64,000 nt of DNA from Phytopythium helicoides (GCA_024867545.1 JANFNE010000060.1:1-64000), one strand, 5' to 3'. Numbered from the stretch's first letter, positions 28,501 to 38,563 are shown. The notes: generated by a model not told the origin, from the sequence alone. Translations and numbers: made by a program.

Positions 28501-29213
28501 AACTACGAGGCACGGGTCGCTTTCAAGCGAAGCCTGCTAGGAAAATGACTCGCCAGCGTAGTCATTCCGTGATCGTATCTTCTAGTAATGATCCTGACCT
28601 CGTAGCTGAGAGTCCAGCAGTTTTCAGCATCCCAACAACAGCGGTGTCAGCGAAGCCACTGTTCCAACGCATGGGGACATTTGTCCGTTTGGGCCAAGCG
28701 ACTCCTGCAGCCACCGAGTCTCCAACTCGCTATGCAGACAAGCTTTTCAACCAAAAGAAGGTCCCTGAACAGAGTATGGCTGTTCAGGACGGTGCATACA
28801 AGGTTCGCAGGGGAGGCACCGTTGATTCATCTCAAATAGTTGGCGTCCAACAGAGTGACAACACTCCGGATGGCTCTGACAGCGCAGAGACAGCGGCCGA
28901 TCCACTCAGGGCTCGTCGGCAACAATTCCACCGAAGGCAGAGCCTCTCGCTAAGTAGCCTGGTCAATGCGGATGAGGGGCGCTCGGGCAGCATCCTGAAG
29001 GCCATGGGGTCCTTCGTGGGTCTCCTAGACATCTCGAAGCCACCAGAGGAGTCGCCAACCAAGTACGCGGACGAGCTGTTCCAGCAGCAACCGCGGCGAC
29101 GCAGCCAGGGCGAGCTCACGCGACGGCTCAGCCAAGACGCGTCCGAGCAGCAGCTGGCGCCAGTGATGGAGCACCACCCCGCCAGCGACCTGACTCACGC
29201 GCCGCCGAGTTGA
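25566..29213 (+). CDS. Cyclic-nucleotide-binding-domain cation channel (CNG/HCN/EAG superfamily)
   Basis: 1215 codons, single exon. The N-terminus (1-235) is disordered. S1-S6 lie at about 240-490, including an S4-like RLERLWIIVRLVRLVWQLRV and a pore loop with GQG near residue 444 where K+ channels have GYG/GFG. A C-linker follows, then the cyclic-nucleotide-binding fold (about 560-735) whose two halves, RHGEVGDEFYIVNRG and FGDLALLMNYPCSANV, are separated by about 75 extra Ser/Arg-rich residues. The phosphate-binding arginine usual after the P is replaced (PCSANV). The C-terminus has a coiled coil (about 880-925) and two copies of an M-G-(T/S)-F-V...E-S-P-T-(R/K)-Y-A-D-(K/E)-L-F motif. Plasma or flagellar membrane location is inferred. 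Confidence 0.85.
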   Translation: MNNRSKKPAPIGRRHSTLEYGSSSSELQPIDEPSERDAAELSGSEEHLAPPLKKRLVRSTSARGSTGSIFLRNGRQAEGVRVSHAAKANASVIDPASRYEEMMLRFQVRQLQRTPSTSTDTAEAKRLAMDAGGPAGEFGGLSERSNVSPFRIPLTARRNTSVSSQHDHASNRYQINSERAGAAATDRTSSSSVISGQGIDTPENTHQTHFVQYSWGDHARDTLHRAIRSIKAPISPFSTFSQLRYAILFVATAIYLLHFPVELAFPDTVLGRKISIALSVFFGLDAVLEMNTSYVTKSGSLVTSRPKIMIHYIKYRLLIDLVSSLPLDAIFERHVDESYEASSTSSSWDYIMYISRLERLWIIVRLVRLVWQLRVNESANTIWAWALYSRYSHLLRIVWIILLVLFIAHYIACIWAILTADSSLSSSSSWSEEYAYSFYTALQLLQGQGIPTDSAAQNIFASFSILLGSLVLATVFGHVAILVANFNATITNYQRKMEGVFAVMTKMRLPTLLRERIHLYYEHLWNEYECLDGEIVQFTKELSHSLELEVVLFKYMEVVMHIPFFTDCTPDFQKQLLLSLQVRVYLPDDFIMRHGEVGDEFYIVNRGYCELVGEPNTFERITGRSLVGSTMEKQRRYGRRRSSNISTTTTDRDIKSTFDLDREQWERVKATTYNTKHSASYLCQQAVIMRGQAFGDLALLMNYPCSANVRAITNVEMCVLSRKSFQTILARYSEDRRRVVLGMLTSYLENCEKNKLPCPLLDTVRSVFVPSVVSSLTAAEAAERVYRAIDADLRDTSIKYGINEMTRDRLVQLRDQRRREAKAAETKTTSTASNDHPPHPSNLGKSNSHCGANKHCTHHQPPAAIHSSGGCSTHDSEITARLKEIEERELTIQAVLRELDESLIEMQEVRAAEQARFAEYFARETTSTSTQTDESAFRAIPPPRPTKKPRWVRGKSQPQLQIMGDMAQVDESQQSDQGKLRGTGRFQAKPARKMTRQRSHSVIVSSSNDPDLVAESPAVFSIPTTAVSAKPLFQRMGTFVRLGQATPAATESPTRYADKLFNQKKVPEQSMAVQDGAYKVRRGGTVDSSQIVGVQQSDNTPDGSDSAETAADPLRARRQQFHRRQSLSLSSLVNADEGRSGSILKAMGSFVGLLDISKPPEESPTKYADELFQQQPRRRSQGELTRRLSQDASEQQLAPVMEHHPASDLTHAPPS

Positions 29214-29759
29214 CGCGTTGAAGACGGGAAGATGAGCAGGGCTTAGGCAATGCTCACTGTGCAACGCTCTCGCCTGCTCGAAGCCAGCAACGTGATGCGC
29301 AACAGCGCGACGGTCATCGCTTCACCTGCGCCTTCCAGTCGGTAACCGGCGCTAAGCATCGTCCATCTCCAAGCACCGATCGGACCGGAAGATGAGGCGC
29401 ACGGCCATGATCCGCGTCGGTCCCTACTCGCGAGGCCATTGGCTGCGACCCCCGAGACGAGACCGGCTGCAAGTCGACTTTGCGGAATCGATGGTGGTGA
29501 TTGGACGGGGAGGAGCGCCAATCACCTCGGACGATTCCGCCAACGAATGCGAATGGCGAGGCGGTACCGACTTTAGTCGGGGGTTAATCGTCGCTTTAAG
29601 CGCCACGGTGGGACCTGCCATGGAGGGCTCACATGCGGCTGTTCTGTTGCAGTCAGGCGCCTCGACCTGACCGGTTGGGGGGCCAGTCGGGGTCCGGGCC
29701 GTGCTGGCGATCGGTCACTTCGCAACTCGCCTCCGACCACGCAAGCCTCGCCAGAAGTC
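29214..29759. other. Intergenic, promoter of the first SulP gene
   Basis: 546 bp; ATTGG boxes near 29440 and 29500. No gene recognised. Confidence 0.45.
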
Positions 29760-31835
29760 ATGCCGCTGTTCAAGAGGGACTCGCGCACGGCCGGGCAGAT
29801 CGCCAGGGACAAGTTCTACTACTACCTCCCCATCGCCAAGTGGCTCCCCAACTACGATGTCCAGCGCAACCTGCTCTACGACATCGCGGCTGGTATCACC
29901 GTCGCCATGATGCTCATCCCGCAAGAGATCTCGCTCGCCAGTCTCATGAACGTGCCGGCGCACAACGGACTCTACACGGCCGCTACGGCCCCTCTCGTCT
30001 ACGCGCTGTTCGGGTCGTCGACCGTGCTTTCGGTTGCCAGTGGCTCCGAGGTCAGTCTGCTCGTCGGATCCACACTCGAGGACATCGAGAGCGAGGAGGA
30101 GCGTGTGGCCACGGGAGTCTTCATGGCGTTCCTCATCGGCGTGCTGCTGCTCATCATCCGCGTGCTCAACCTCGCTCAAATCGCCGACTTCTTCGCTCGT
30201 CCGGTCATGGGCGGCTTCATCTCTGCGGGTGGTTTGTTGGTGATGCTGTCGCAGGTACCCAACCTGTTCACGGTCAAGGTGGCGCACTCGGACTACCCGT
30301 TCCAGATTGTGTACTACGTGCTGAAGGACATTGGCCAGACGGAGTTCCGTGCGTTTGCTCTAGGTGTGGCGTCGATCGCGCTGCTGATTTTCCTCAAGGT
30401 CGCCAAGAAGCGCTACTTCCCGATTGGTGGAGGCAGTGCTCTGTTCAAGGAGGACGCCTCCGACGACAAGGATGGTAATGACGAAATCCCCACACCTGTT
30501 CACGACGGTGCCGCTGGTGCCCCACCTGTTCGCTCGACGAACAGCAACGGCTTCACGCTGACTGACCAGGACTATGTTCGATACGAGAATGAGCGCGCTC
30601 AGACCAAGCCGTCAAACCCGAACAGCTATGCGGCTCGCCGTGCCTGGTTGCAGAGCAAGCCGCCATCCACTCGTGCGCTCCTGTATTCTGCTCGCTTCAT
30701 TTGCGACCTCGGCCCGCTGCTCGTGTGCCTCATCGGTGGTTTCATTGGCTACGCTCTTGGTCCCGACAAGATCAAGCTTACGGGTGACGTGCCCAGTGGA
30801 TTCCCGGAGCCGAAGGTCCCGTGGTACGGATACAACGAGGGCATCATCAATGACGACTTTGGAACTATCTTTGTGAAGGCTGCCACGGTTGCTCTCGTCG
30901 TGTACCTGTCGAGTATCGCCATGTCGAAGCGTCTCGCCATCCAGCGCGGTGAGGACATCAACACCGACCAGGAGCTCACGGGTCTGAGTGCGGCTTCGAT
31001 CGTCTGCGGTTTCTTCCAGGCCATGCCTCCCACCGGTGGTATGTCCCGTACGGCCGTCAACTTCCAGAACGCACGCACACAGCTCGCCTCCATCCTCACC
31101 ACACTCATTGTGATTATCTCGCTGTATGTTGCGACGACCGCCATGTCGTACCTGCCAAAGGTGACCCTTGCTTCCATCATTATTGTTGCCGGCTACTCGC
31201 TCGTGGAGTTCCGTGAGGCCAAGTGGCTGCACAAGGTCCGTCGCGACGAGTTCTGGGTCTGGACGCTCTCGTTCATCCTCACTCTCGCACTGGGTGTGCT
31301 CAAGGGTCTCATCGCGTCGCTCATCGTGTCGGTGCTGTCGCTGATGCTCAAGGTGAAGATTGCTCCGCTCGTGTCTCTCGGTGAGCTCGAGAACGGGTCG
31401 TTCGTGGATCGCAACGAGTACCCTCAGGCGAAGGCGATCGACGGTGTAATTGCTGTGCGCGTGGAGAGCTCGATCATGTTCGCGAATGCGGAGCGTGTGT
31501 CGAACTTCATTGATGATGAGGTGGCGCGTGCCGCTGCGGCTGGTCATGTGATTCGCGGTGTGGTGCTTGATGCGCAGCACATCAACGACATGGACGCGAC
31601 GACGATCCAGGTGTTGTCTGACATCCAGGAGAAGCTTGCGAACCGCAAGGCTCGTTTTGCTGTGGCGAATGCCAAGGGCCGTGTGCACGACGTGATCGCG
31701 AACACGAACCTGATCAAGCGTATCCTAGACAACGATCCATACATCTCGCTGGAGGATGCGATTCGTCGATTCCATGAGCTCCCGTTTACCCCGGCGTCTC
31801 CGTCTAGCATTTCGAAGGACCGCGAAGTTGTCTAA
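29760..31835 (+). CDS. SulP family anion (sulfate) transporter 1
   Basis: 691 codons, no intron. SulP membrane domain with about 12-14 hydrophobic segments (residues 45-500): AGITVAMMLIPQEISLASL, FGSSTVLSVASGSEVSLLVG, and the later MSRTAVNFQNARTQLAS. A hydrophilic loop unique to each paralogue follows GGGSALFKE (about 235-275). The C-terminus is a STAS domain (about 530-650; VVLDAQHINDMDATTIQVL). Family members are proton- or anion-coupled sulfate or related anion carriers of the plasma membrane; the substrate here is not known. It is convergent with the next gene, stops 41 bp apart. Its STAS-coding DNA is nearly identical to that of four paralogues nearby. Confidence 0.93.
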   Translation: MPLFKRDSRTAGQIARDKFYYYLPIAKWLPNYDVQRNLLYDIAAGITVAMMLIPQEISLASLMNVPAHNGLYTAATAPLVYALFGSSTVLSVASGSEVSLLVGSTLEDIESEEERVATGVFMAFLIGVLLLIIRVLNLAQIADFFARPVMGGFISAGGLLVMLSQVPNLFTVKVAHSDYPFQIVYYVLKDIGQTEFRAFALGVASIALLIFLKVAKKRYFPIGGGSALFKEDASDDKDGNDEIPTPVHDGAAGAPPVRSTNSNGFTLTDQDYVRYENERAQTKPSNPNSYAARRAWLQSKPPSTRALLYSARFICDLGPLLVCLIGGFIGYALGPDKIKLTGDVPSGFPEPKVPWYGYNEGIINDDFGTIFVKAATVALVVYLSSIAMSKRLAIQRGEDINTDQELTGLSAASIVCGFFQAMPPTGGMSRTAVNFQNARTQLASILTTLIVIISLYVATTAMSYLPKVTLASIIIVAGYSLVEFREAKWLHKVRRDEFWVWTLSFILTLALGVLKGLIASLIVSVLSLMLKVKIAPLVSLGELENGSFVDRNEYPQAKAIDGVIAVRVESSIMFANAERVSNFIDDEVARAAAAGHVIRGVVLDAQHINDMDATTIQVLSDIQEKLANRKARFAVANAKGRVHDVIANTNLIKRILDNDPYISLEDAIRRFHELPFTPASPSSISKDREVV

Positions 31836-31876
31836 TATGTTATCCTAGTGTCGGTAACGTGTTTTCTTAGGTATTT

Positions 31877-34141
31877 CTAATGGAGTGATTTTCTATCATT
31901 GACGACTGCCTCGTTGAGCTCTCGTACCCAATTGTTTGTTGATTCCCTCTGCTGTGAGCATTGGTAGTTGATATTTCGCTGTTGCTCAGGAGACAAAGGC
32001 CGAATGATTTTGGTCGAAGCGGTTGTTATTGGCTTTTTTGGTGAACGTACCTGTGATTTTGAGGGAGTAATGATCGGTGTAACGTCAAGTTTCGGCGCCG
32101 ACATGCCGATGGGCATGCGATAATGTGGCTGCTTTAGCTGTTGTGCTGTCAACAACATGTCGATCTGATCAACCTGAGGTTGCGAGTGTGGTATGAAACC
32201 TTCAGAGAGGCGGGCTGACAGTCGTTTCTTCATGACTAGTAGAGCTGCCGTGAGTGTCTGCTGAATTGGCAACACGGGAGTTTCGACTGAATCAACGACT
32301 CGATTTCCACCAAGAAGGGTTCCACAGCGCTCAAGAAATTGATGGGAGCGGAGGTCAAGACTTAGTACACTTGCAACTGCACCGTCGTGGTCGCCACCAA
32401 GCAGCAGAACAACCTCGAGCATATTTTTCGTGAGTACTAGAGACTTGAGATCCGCGCTGGTGTTTGTTGGTGGCGGTTGGCGATGCATACAATCGGATTG
32501 AGCACTGTCATTGTCATTGCTTCGGCCTGATGTAGACCCAATGCCTCTGGCACTGGAGCTTGTTGCAGTGTAGCTGCTGGTATCGTCAGGTATCGGTAAT
32601 CGTGCAGCTTCGACATCATGCCCATCACTATTAGAGGTTGTCGCCGCTTCTTTTGGTCTCCGTTTTTTGTTGTGGGATACCTCGTCAACCTTTCGGTTTT
32701 GTTTACCTGGCGAGTTTCCACCTGGAGTTTTACGATGACGAGAAGATGTTGAGGTTGTTGATCCGTGACGTCCTGCATGCTGAGTATTGGTTGTGTGGGT
32801 AGGGTGGTGCTGCTGATGTGAGTGATGGGTATGGTTTCCATGGCTCTTATGCTTTTGCTTTCCTGGTGTTCGATCGGCGCGATCCGATGCATGAACATCA
32901 TCATCCAACTCCGTTTCGATAGAATCTGCTGCAACCTCTACGGTTTCAGTCTCCCCACTCGCTTTCCGATTCGATGCAACGTTAAAGGACGCTTGAGATG
33001 ACCGCCTGGATGCGCGGATAGCGCTCAGAGTTTCTAGAAGGTGCATGAGCGTCACGTCTTCTCCATCAGCAATCCCCTTCAGAAGAATCGCGAGTGTACC
33101 GTGAATATCAGCAAGCTCAAGCGGTTTTGCGAGGGCTGATAGCAATGCAAACATCTCGACTCGAGGAAGAGCACCACGGTTCAGGATGTCGAATGTCTGG
33201 AATTTATTGATGACAATCTGCACCACGCCAGGTGGAAACTGTGCTGCAAGCTCGGGAGACACAAGATATGCCCGAGCGGTGCGCTCGTCAAGTCGCTTCT
33301 GCTCTGCCAAGTCACATGTGAGGTCTGCGATCACTTCAGGAAATGCGCTGACGACACGAAAATCTTCTTTCTCATCTGAAGTGCACAACCGAGAGTTTGA
33401 TCGACCAAGTGGTAAACTAGACAAACTTTCCCATATTGAAAGCTGCCCTTCGCTTGGGAAATGGCGCAGCAAGGTACTTGATGATCCGACCCGTGGCAAC
33501 TCGCTGCTTGTTGTGGAAGTGGAACCAGGGTGGTCAAGAATGGAATCCAGTCTTGCTAATGTTATCTTCAGGGACTCGTCTGGTGTCACAGCTGGAAACT
33601 TGATCGAAGAAAGATGCAGAAGCGTCCCACAGAAGGCAGGAAACGGCAAAGCAGGGCGTCCATCGGCATCAAGATACGCTCTGAGGGATCCAAGCACGGC
33701 TTGAGCAAACAACTTTTCGACCATGGCAATTGTTAAATCACCACCAAGTAGGTCAGCATCTCTCAAAATCTCAAGGAGACGAGTACAATTGATTGAAGGC
33801 AAAGCGTCTCCCCTCGCAGATGAGTCGTAGAACCGGAAGAGAGCATATAAACGGGCAGTTTGAGGTCTTGATAGTATATGGAGTGCTGTTGTGTTTAGAT
33901 GCCAATGTTGGTGCGCCTTTTTCAGCAATGATGCACTGTCAGAGCCTGCTGCTGTTGTGTGCGGTCGTCTACTGGAGGAGGATCTATTTGCCGCAGCGAA
34001 CGAGTCGATTCTCGCGAGCTGACGCAGAGACGGTTGTTTCGATCGTGACCATCCTGCGGCAGGTGGTTCTGGTGCTGTCGACGGAGTTCCAGACACGGGT
34101 GCCGGAGAAAATGCGGGTGTTCTCGACCATCGTCGCGTCAT
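31877..34141 (-). CDS. Hypothetical protein, possible p25-alpha/EF-hand-like domain, His-rich linker
   Basis: 754 codons, single frame. The first 75 residues are Ser/Pro-rich. Residues about 100-185 (LYALFRFYDSSARG... then LPFPAFCGTLLHLSSIKFP) resemble the helical EF-hand-like p25-alpha (TPPP) fold, but the match is weak and judged by pattern only. Residues 265-400 are predicted helical. At about 425-465 there is a His/Thr/Ser-rich run (HKSHGNHTHHSHQQHH). The tail is disordered. It is the only non-SulP gene between SulP genes 1 and 2. Function unknown; a microtubule- or calcium-linked role would be a guess. Confidence 0.7.
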   Translation of the reverse strand: MTRRWSRTPAFSPAPVSGTPSTAPEPPAAGWSRSKQPSLRQLARIDSFAAANRSSSSRRPHTTAAGSDSASLLKKAHQHWHLNTTALHILSRPQTARLYALFRFYDSSARGDALPSINCTRLLEILRDADLLGGDLTIAMVEKLFAQAVLGSLRAYLDADGRPALPFPAFCGTLLHLSSIKFPAVTPDESLKITLARLDSILDHPGSTSTTSSELPRVGSSSTLLRHFPSEGQLSIWESLSSLPLGRSNSRLCTSDEKEDFRVVSAFPEVIADLTCDLAEQKRLDERTARAYLVSPELAAQFPPGVVQIVINKFQTFDILNRGALPRVEMFALLSALAKPLELADIHGTLAILLKGIADGEDVTLMHLLETLSAIRASRRSSQASFNVASNRKASGETETVEVAADSIETELDDDVHASDRADRTPGKQKHKSHGNHTHHSHQQHHPTHTTNTQHAGRHGSTTSTSSRHRKTPGGNSPGKQNRKVDEVSHNKKRRPKEAATTSNSDGHDVEAARLPIPDDTSSYTATSSSARGIGSTSGRSNDNDSAQSDCMHRQPPPTNTSADLKSLVLTKNMLEVVLLLGGDHDGAVASVLSLDLRSHQFLERCGTLLGGNRVVDSVETPVLPIQQTLTAALLVMKKRLSARLSEGFIPHSQPQVDQIDMLLTAQQLKQPHYRMPIGMSAPKLDVTPIITPSKSQVRSPKKPITTASTKIIRPLSPEQQRNINYQCSQQRESTNNWVRELNEAVVNDRKSLH

Positions 34142-34364
34142 GTTAAAGTTTATGGATCATCAAGATGTTGCAAAGCGCTTAACCATAAAAGCGGGGCGAT
34201 ATATTTAGCATAGCTCTCCATATCACCGCTGCAAAAAGTTCAAAAGTGAAATGCATGTGAACGACTGTCTTCGGCCTTGAATTGTCGCCACCTCTCTACG
34301 TGGGTTTTCCACGTTGCGGTATTCCCAAACTTCGTCCGTTCAGAAAAGAAGTACTCCGACTACT
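34142..34364. other. Short intergenic region
   Basis: Lies between the start of the 754-codon gene and the stop of SulP 2, both on the minus strand. Nothing recognised. Confidence 0.4.
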
Positions 34365-36407
34365 TTACGCGAGCTTGGGGGCACCACTGTCAGCGGCGTA
34401 CTCGTTGCGAATCTCAGCGATGGCATCCTCGAGCGATACACTCGGATTGCGAGCAATGAGACGCTTGATCAGGTTCGTGTTCGCGATCACGTCGTGCACA
34501 CGGCCCTTGGCATTCGCCACAGCAAAACGAGCCTTGCGGTTCGCAAGCTTCTCCTGGATGTCAGACAACACCTGGATCGTCGTCGCGTCCATGTCGTTGA
34601 TGTGCTGCGCATCAAGCACCACACCGCGAATCACATGACCAGCCGCAGCGGCACGCGCCACCTCATCATCAATGAAGTTCGACACACGCTCCGCATTCGC
34701 GAACATGATCGAGCTCTCCACGCGCACAGCAATTACACCGTCGATCGTCTTCGCCTGAGGGTACTCGTTGCGATCCACGAACGACCCGTTCTCGAGCTCA
34801 CCGAGAGAGACGAGCGGTGCGATCTTCACCTTGAGCATCAGCGACAGCACCGACACGATGAGCGACGCGATGAGACCCTTGAGCACACCCAGTGCGAGAG
34901 TGAGGATGAACGAGAGCGTCCAGACCCAGAACTCGTCGCGACGGACCTTATGCAGCCACTTGGCCTCGCGGAACTCCACGAGCGAGTAACCAGCCACGAT
35001 GATGATTGCCGCGAGAGAGACCTTCGGCAAATACGACATGGCACCGGTCGCAACGTAGAGTGAGAGAATGACGATGAGTGTGGTGAGGATGGAGGCGAGC
35101 TGTGTGCGTGCGTTCTGGAAGTTGACGGCCGTGCGGGACATGCCACCGGTGGGAGGCATGGCCTGGAAGAAACCGCAGACGATCGAAGCCGCACTCAGAC
35201 CCGTGAGCTCCTGGTCGGTATTGATGTCCTCGTTACGCTGGATGGCGAGACGCTTCGACATGGCAATACTCGACAGGTACACGACGAGAGCAACCGTGGC
35301 AGCCTTCACGAAGATAGTTCCAAAGTCATCCTGAATGATGCCGTCATTGTATCCGTACCACGGCAGCTTCGGCTCCGGGAACCCGCTCGGGACCTTGCCA
35401 GTGAGCTTGATCTTCTTAGGACCAAGAGCGTAGCCAATGAAACCACCGATGATGCACACGAGCAGCGGACCGAGGTCACAGATGAAGCGAGCAGCATACA
35501 GCAGCACACGAGTGGATGGTGGCTTGCTGTGAAGCCAAGCACGACGAGCCTCATAGCTGTTCGGGTTCTTTCCCAGAGCCGTACGCTCCTGCTCGTACTG
35601 GACATAGTCCTGGTCGCTGAGTGAGAAGCCGTTGCTGTTGGTGGACGGTCCGTTCGCGTGCGTGGCGGGGGTGTGGACATCATTAGCAGACTCGACAGGT
35701 TCGTCCTTGAAGAGTGCACTGCCTCCTCCGAGAGGGAAGAAACGCTTCTTCGCCAACTTCAGGAAAACCAACAGAGCAATGGACACCACGCCCACGATGA
35801 ACGCGCGGTACTCCGTCTTCCCAATATCCTTCAGCACGTAGTACACAATCTGCACGGGGTAGTCCGAGTGCGCCACCTTGATCGTGAACAGGTTGGGCAC
35901 CTGCGACAGCATCACCAACAAACCACCCGCAGAGATGAAGCCGCCCATGACCGGACGAGCGAAGAAGTCGGCGATCTGCGACAGGTTGAGCACGCGGATA
36001 ACGAGCAGCAGCACGCCGATGAGGAACGACATGAAGACTCCCGTGGCCACACGCTCCTCCTCGCTCTCGATGTCCTCGAGTGTGGATCCGACGAGCAGAC
36101 TGACCTCGGAGCCACTGGCAACCGACAGCACGGTCGACGACCCGAACAGCGCATACGTGAGTGGCGCCGTGGCAGCCGTGTAGAGTCCGTTGTGTGCCGG
36201 TACGTTCATGAGACTGGCGAGCGAGATCTCTTGCGGGATGAGCATCATGGCGACGGTGATGCCGGCGGCGACGTCGTAGACGAGTTTGTTGCGTACATCG
36301 TAGTTGGGGAGCCACTTGGCGATGGGGAGGTAGTAGTAGAACTTGTCTCTCGCGAACTGACCAGGCGTACGCGAGTCGTTCTTCTTGAAGAACGAGCTCA
36401 GCGGCAT
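34365..36407 (-). CDS. SulP family anion transporter 2
   Basis: 680 codons from the methionine of MPLSSFFKKNDSRTPGQF. The frame stays open upstream to 36749, but the start at 36407 is preferred because it fits the N-terminus of the paralogues. Membrane domain, variable loop (SANDVHTPATHANGPSTNSN) and C-terminal STAS domain as in SulP 1. Nearly identical to SulP 4 (42016-44070, opposite strand). The homology includes about 150-170 bp upstream of the start, so the promoter was duplicated too. The C-terminal tail (VSLEDAIAEIRNEYAADSG) differs slightly from SulP 4. Confidence 0.93.
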   Translation of the reverse strand: MPLSSFFKKNDSRTPGQFARDKFYYYLPIAKWLPNYDVRNKLVYDVAAGITVAMMLIPQEISLASLMNVPAHNGLYTAATAPLTYALFGSSTVLSVASGSEVSLLVGSTLEDIESEEERVATGVFMSFLIGVLLLVIRVLNLSQIADFFARPVMGGFISAGGLLVMLSQVPNLFTIKVAHSDYPVQIVYYVLKDIGKTEYRAFIVGVVSIALLVFLKLAKKRFFPLGGGSALFKDEPVESANDVHTPATHANGPSTNSNGFSLSDQDYVQYEQERTALGKNPNSYEARRAWLHSKPPSTRVLLYAARFICDLGPLLVCIIGGFIGYALGPKKIKLTGKVPSGFPEPKLPWYGYNDGIIQDDFGTIFVKAATVALVVYLSSIAMSKRLAIQRNEDINTDQELTGLSAASIVCGFFQAMPPTGGMSRTAVNFQNARTQLASILTTLIVILSLYVATGAMSYLPKVSLAAIIIVAGYSLVEFREAKWLHKVRRDEFWVWTLSFILTLALGVLKGLIASLIVSVLSLMLKVKIAPLVSLGELENGSFVDRNEYPQAKTIDGVIAVRVESSIMFANAERVSNFIDDEVARAAAAGHVIRGVVLDAQHINDMDATTIQVLSDIQEKLANRKARFAVANAKGRVHDVIANTNLIKRLIARNPSVSLEDAIAEIRNEYAADSGAPKLA

Positions 36408-38563
36408 GGTGTAGTTACGTGGTGGTCTTTGAGCAGCGTAGGTGTGTAGTTGTGTGCTTCTTCGGTTGGTGGAAGAGTAGCTGGCGTTGGTGGTCGCAGT
36501 GGGAGGCAAATGCGAGAATGAGCAGCCTGGAGAGGACGCTAGCGGCGGCAGCAGCGGCGACTTCTCGTTGTGCGATGGAGGTGAAGGTTGTCGTTGCGCA
36601 GTAGCTGCATCCTCTAGCTCATGTTGCTGACCACTTGCAGCAGTTCGGATCGCGGTGGGGCTCCGCGGTGCCATTGCACATGAAATTCCTGGCGCTAGAG
36701 GATACAGTAGCTGTGGCAAATGAGCCGTATGCCTCCAAGGCACTGGCACCGTTCCTCCTACAGTGCTCCAGAGGTGGACGCTCTAAACTCGGCTGCTAGC
36801 CCGCTGCCGCATGTGTGCAGACGAGCTGAGCGCCGATCTGCAACGCTGGACTGGAAGCAGCTTGAAGTGGTTTGCTGTCGCCTTTGCCGCTCGCCATTGG
36901 GCGATCCGAGAGCCAATGCGAGTGCAAATCCCGAGCAGCTTGGATGTGGAACGCATGGAGTGCGAGGAGCGTCCAGTCAGAACGAAGGTGGCAGGCGAAG
37001 CCGAAGATGGACGGCACTGTTGCAGCGTTGCAGCAGCACCAGCATATCTTCGAAAGAAGACTCTGCGGTGCATACACGCTCTTCTGCATGCGGTGCAATG
37101 TGAGGTGAGGCGAGGCTATTTGTCAAAAGGGACTGTATCCGCCTGCCCGGCCTCGCAACTCGAGGTCCAATCTCGAAAGCGCTCGTTCGCAGCTTTTGCA
37201 CTCGCGAGCGAGAAGTGAAAAAGTTGATACCGGTGCTGTCATATTCATCTCTCCAGGTGTGTGTTTCATAGGGATCCCGTGGTGCTCCTTTCGAGTCGGA
37301 GCTGCTCGACTTCTAGATGCAGACGAGGAGGAGCTGGCAGGATGGTGCATGTCCATCAACAAAGGAGGAGAACGAGCCGGCCCAAGCAGAGCCACGATGG
37401 CGCATTCGCTCTGCGGCCTCCTCATGGTCCACGCCTGCAGTTGGAGGCATTCGCATTGGTCGTCGACACCTGACGATCGGGCTTGGAGTGGCGCCGTTGG
37501 CTGTCGGACGGCCAATCAGCGGCGGCGTGAGCGCCACGACTTCAGTTCCAGCGGAGTGGGGCCAGCACCGTTCAGCATTTATTTCAGTGCATCGACACAG
37601 GATTACGGACGCAATAGAGCGGCAACTGACAACTGCCACGCCAGCACAAGGAGAAAAGATGAGATGCGAAGCAGGCGAGCATCGTATCGTGACTTGCGCA
37701 AATCCCGGAGGGTTCGATAGCACTCGTTGAGTCACCGATAAAGTATGTACCGCGCTCGGCTCTTCTGTGCAGTGCTTGATTTTCTTGACCTCGAGGACCA
37801 TCGAATCCGATGGCTGGCGGGGAGCAGCAATCTCGTTCGACGCCGAGTGGATCGAAACGAGCCAGCGTTGCGTCCAGAGCCGCGCATCGTTCCGGCGAGC
37901 GAGTCCTCCGGCCCTCTGCGCTCATGTGAAGAGTCCATCAGCGAATCAGCTGCCGCGTGAATGAAAAGTGAAAATCCGGGAAGAAACGCATCGGTGCACA
38001 GGGGCCGACCTGACAGGCTCACCACACTGCCCAAGCACTGCGTTGATCGTCGAGCATCGGCGCAGCAATCCCGCTCCCAAGCACAACGCCATGCAGTCTG
38101 CTCGCGCCACCATGATCCCACGAAACACAAGTCCTTGTACTGTTTTAGCGATATCACTTGACACTGTGCTTACACGGTCTCTTGTATCGGTTCTTATAGG
38201 TTTATATGTTATCAGAAAACGCAAAACCAGTATTAACAGAATGAATACATATTTAGAAAGCATGTGTAGTCAGCATCTCATCCAAAAGGAAAGGTTTTAA
38301 TCTAGTCGCCACCTTCGTACCAGTACTTTTGACACGGCTGGCTGACCGTCCATCACATGGCCTCGGCGGTCACTTCTCACGCTCGCGGCGCCGGCTCAAA
38401 GTCATTCGCTCCTTCTCAGCGTCGTCGATCCCTCGGGAGGCCGCTCTCTCTCTCTCTCGCTCGCTCTCCTGAGCTCCACCAGCTCGCGGCACGAACGTTA
38501 GTCGCTGCTGCTCACTTCGCAACTCGCCGCCTCCGACGCACTCGCCAAGCCTCGACGCCCAAG
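36408..38563. other. Divergent intergenic region between SulP 2 and SulP 3
   Basis: 2.1 kb. The part next to SulP 2 (about 36408-36570) is homologous to 41860-42015 upstream of SulP 4. Several CCAAT/ATTGG boxes (for example near 36897 and 37512). The small open frames on both strands have no recognisable content. Confidence 0.5.

Noticed and set aside
30612..31688. Long minus-strand ORF opposite SulP 1, and its look-alikes at 34314-35063, 39494-40525, 43438-44118, 45315-46139 and 49262-49753
   Set aside because: They recur only because the sense SulP sequence is conserved and GC-rich at third positions; no start context or domain, and the sense proteins are clearly real.
36720..38300. Several small ORFs between SulP 2 and SulP 3
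   Set aside because: Overlapping on both strands, no domain, no codon preference; treated as intergenic.
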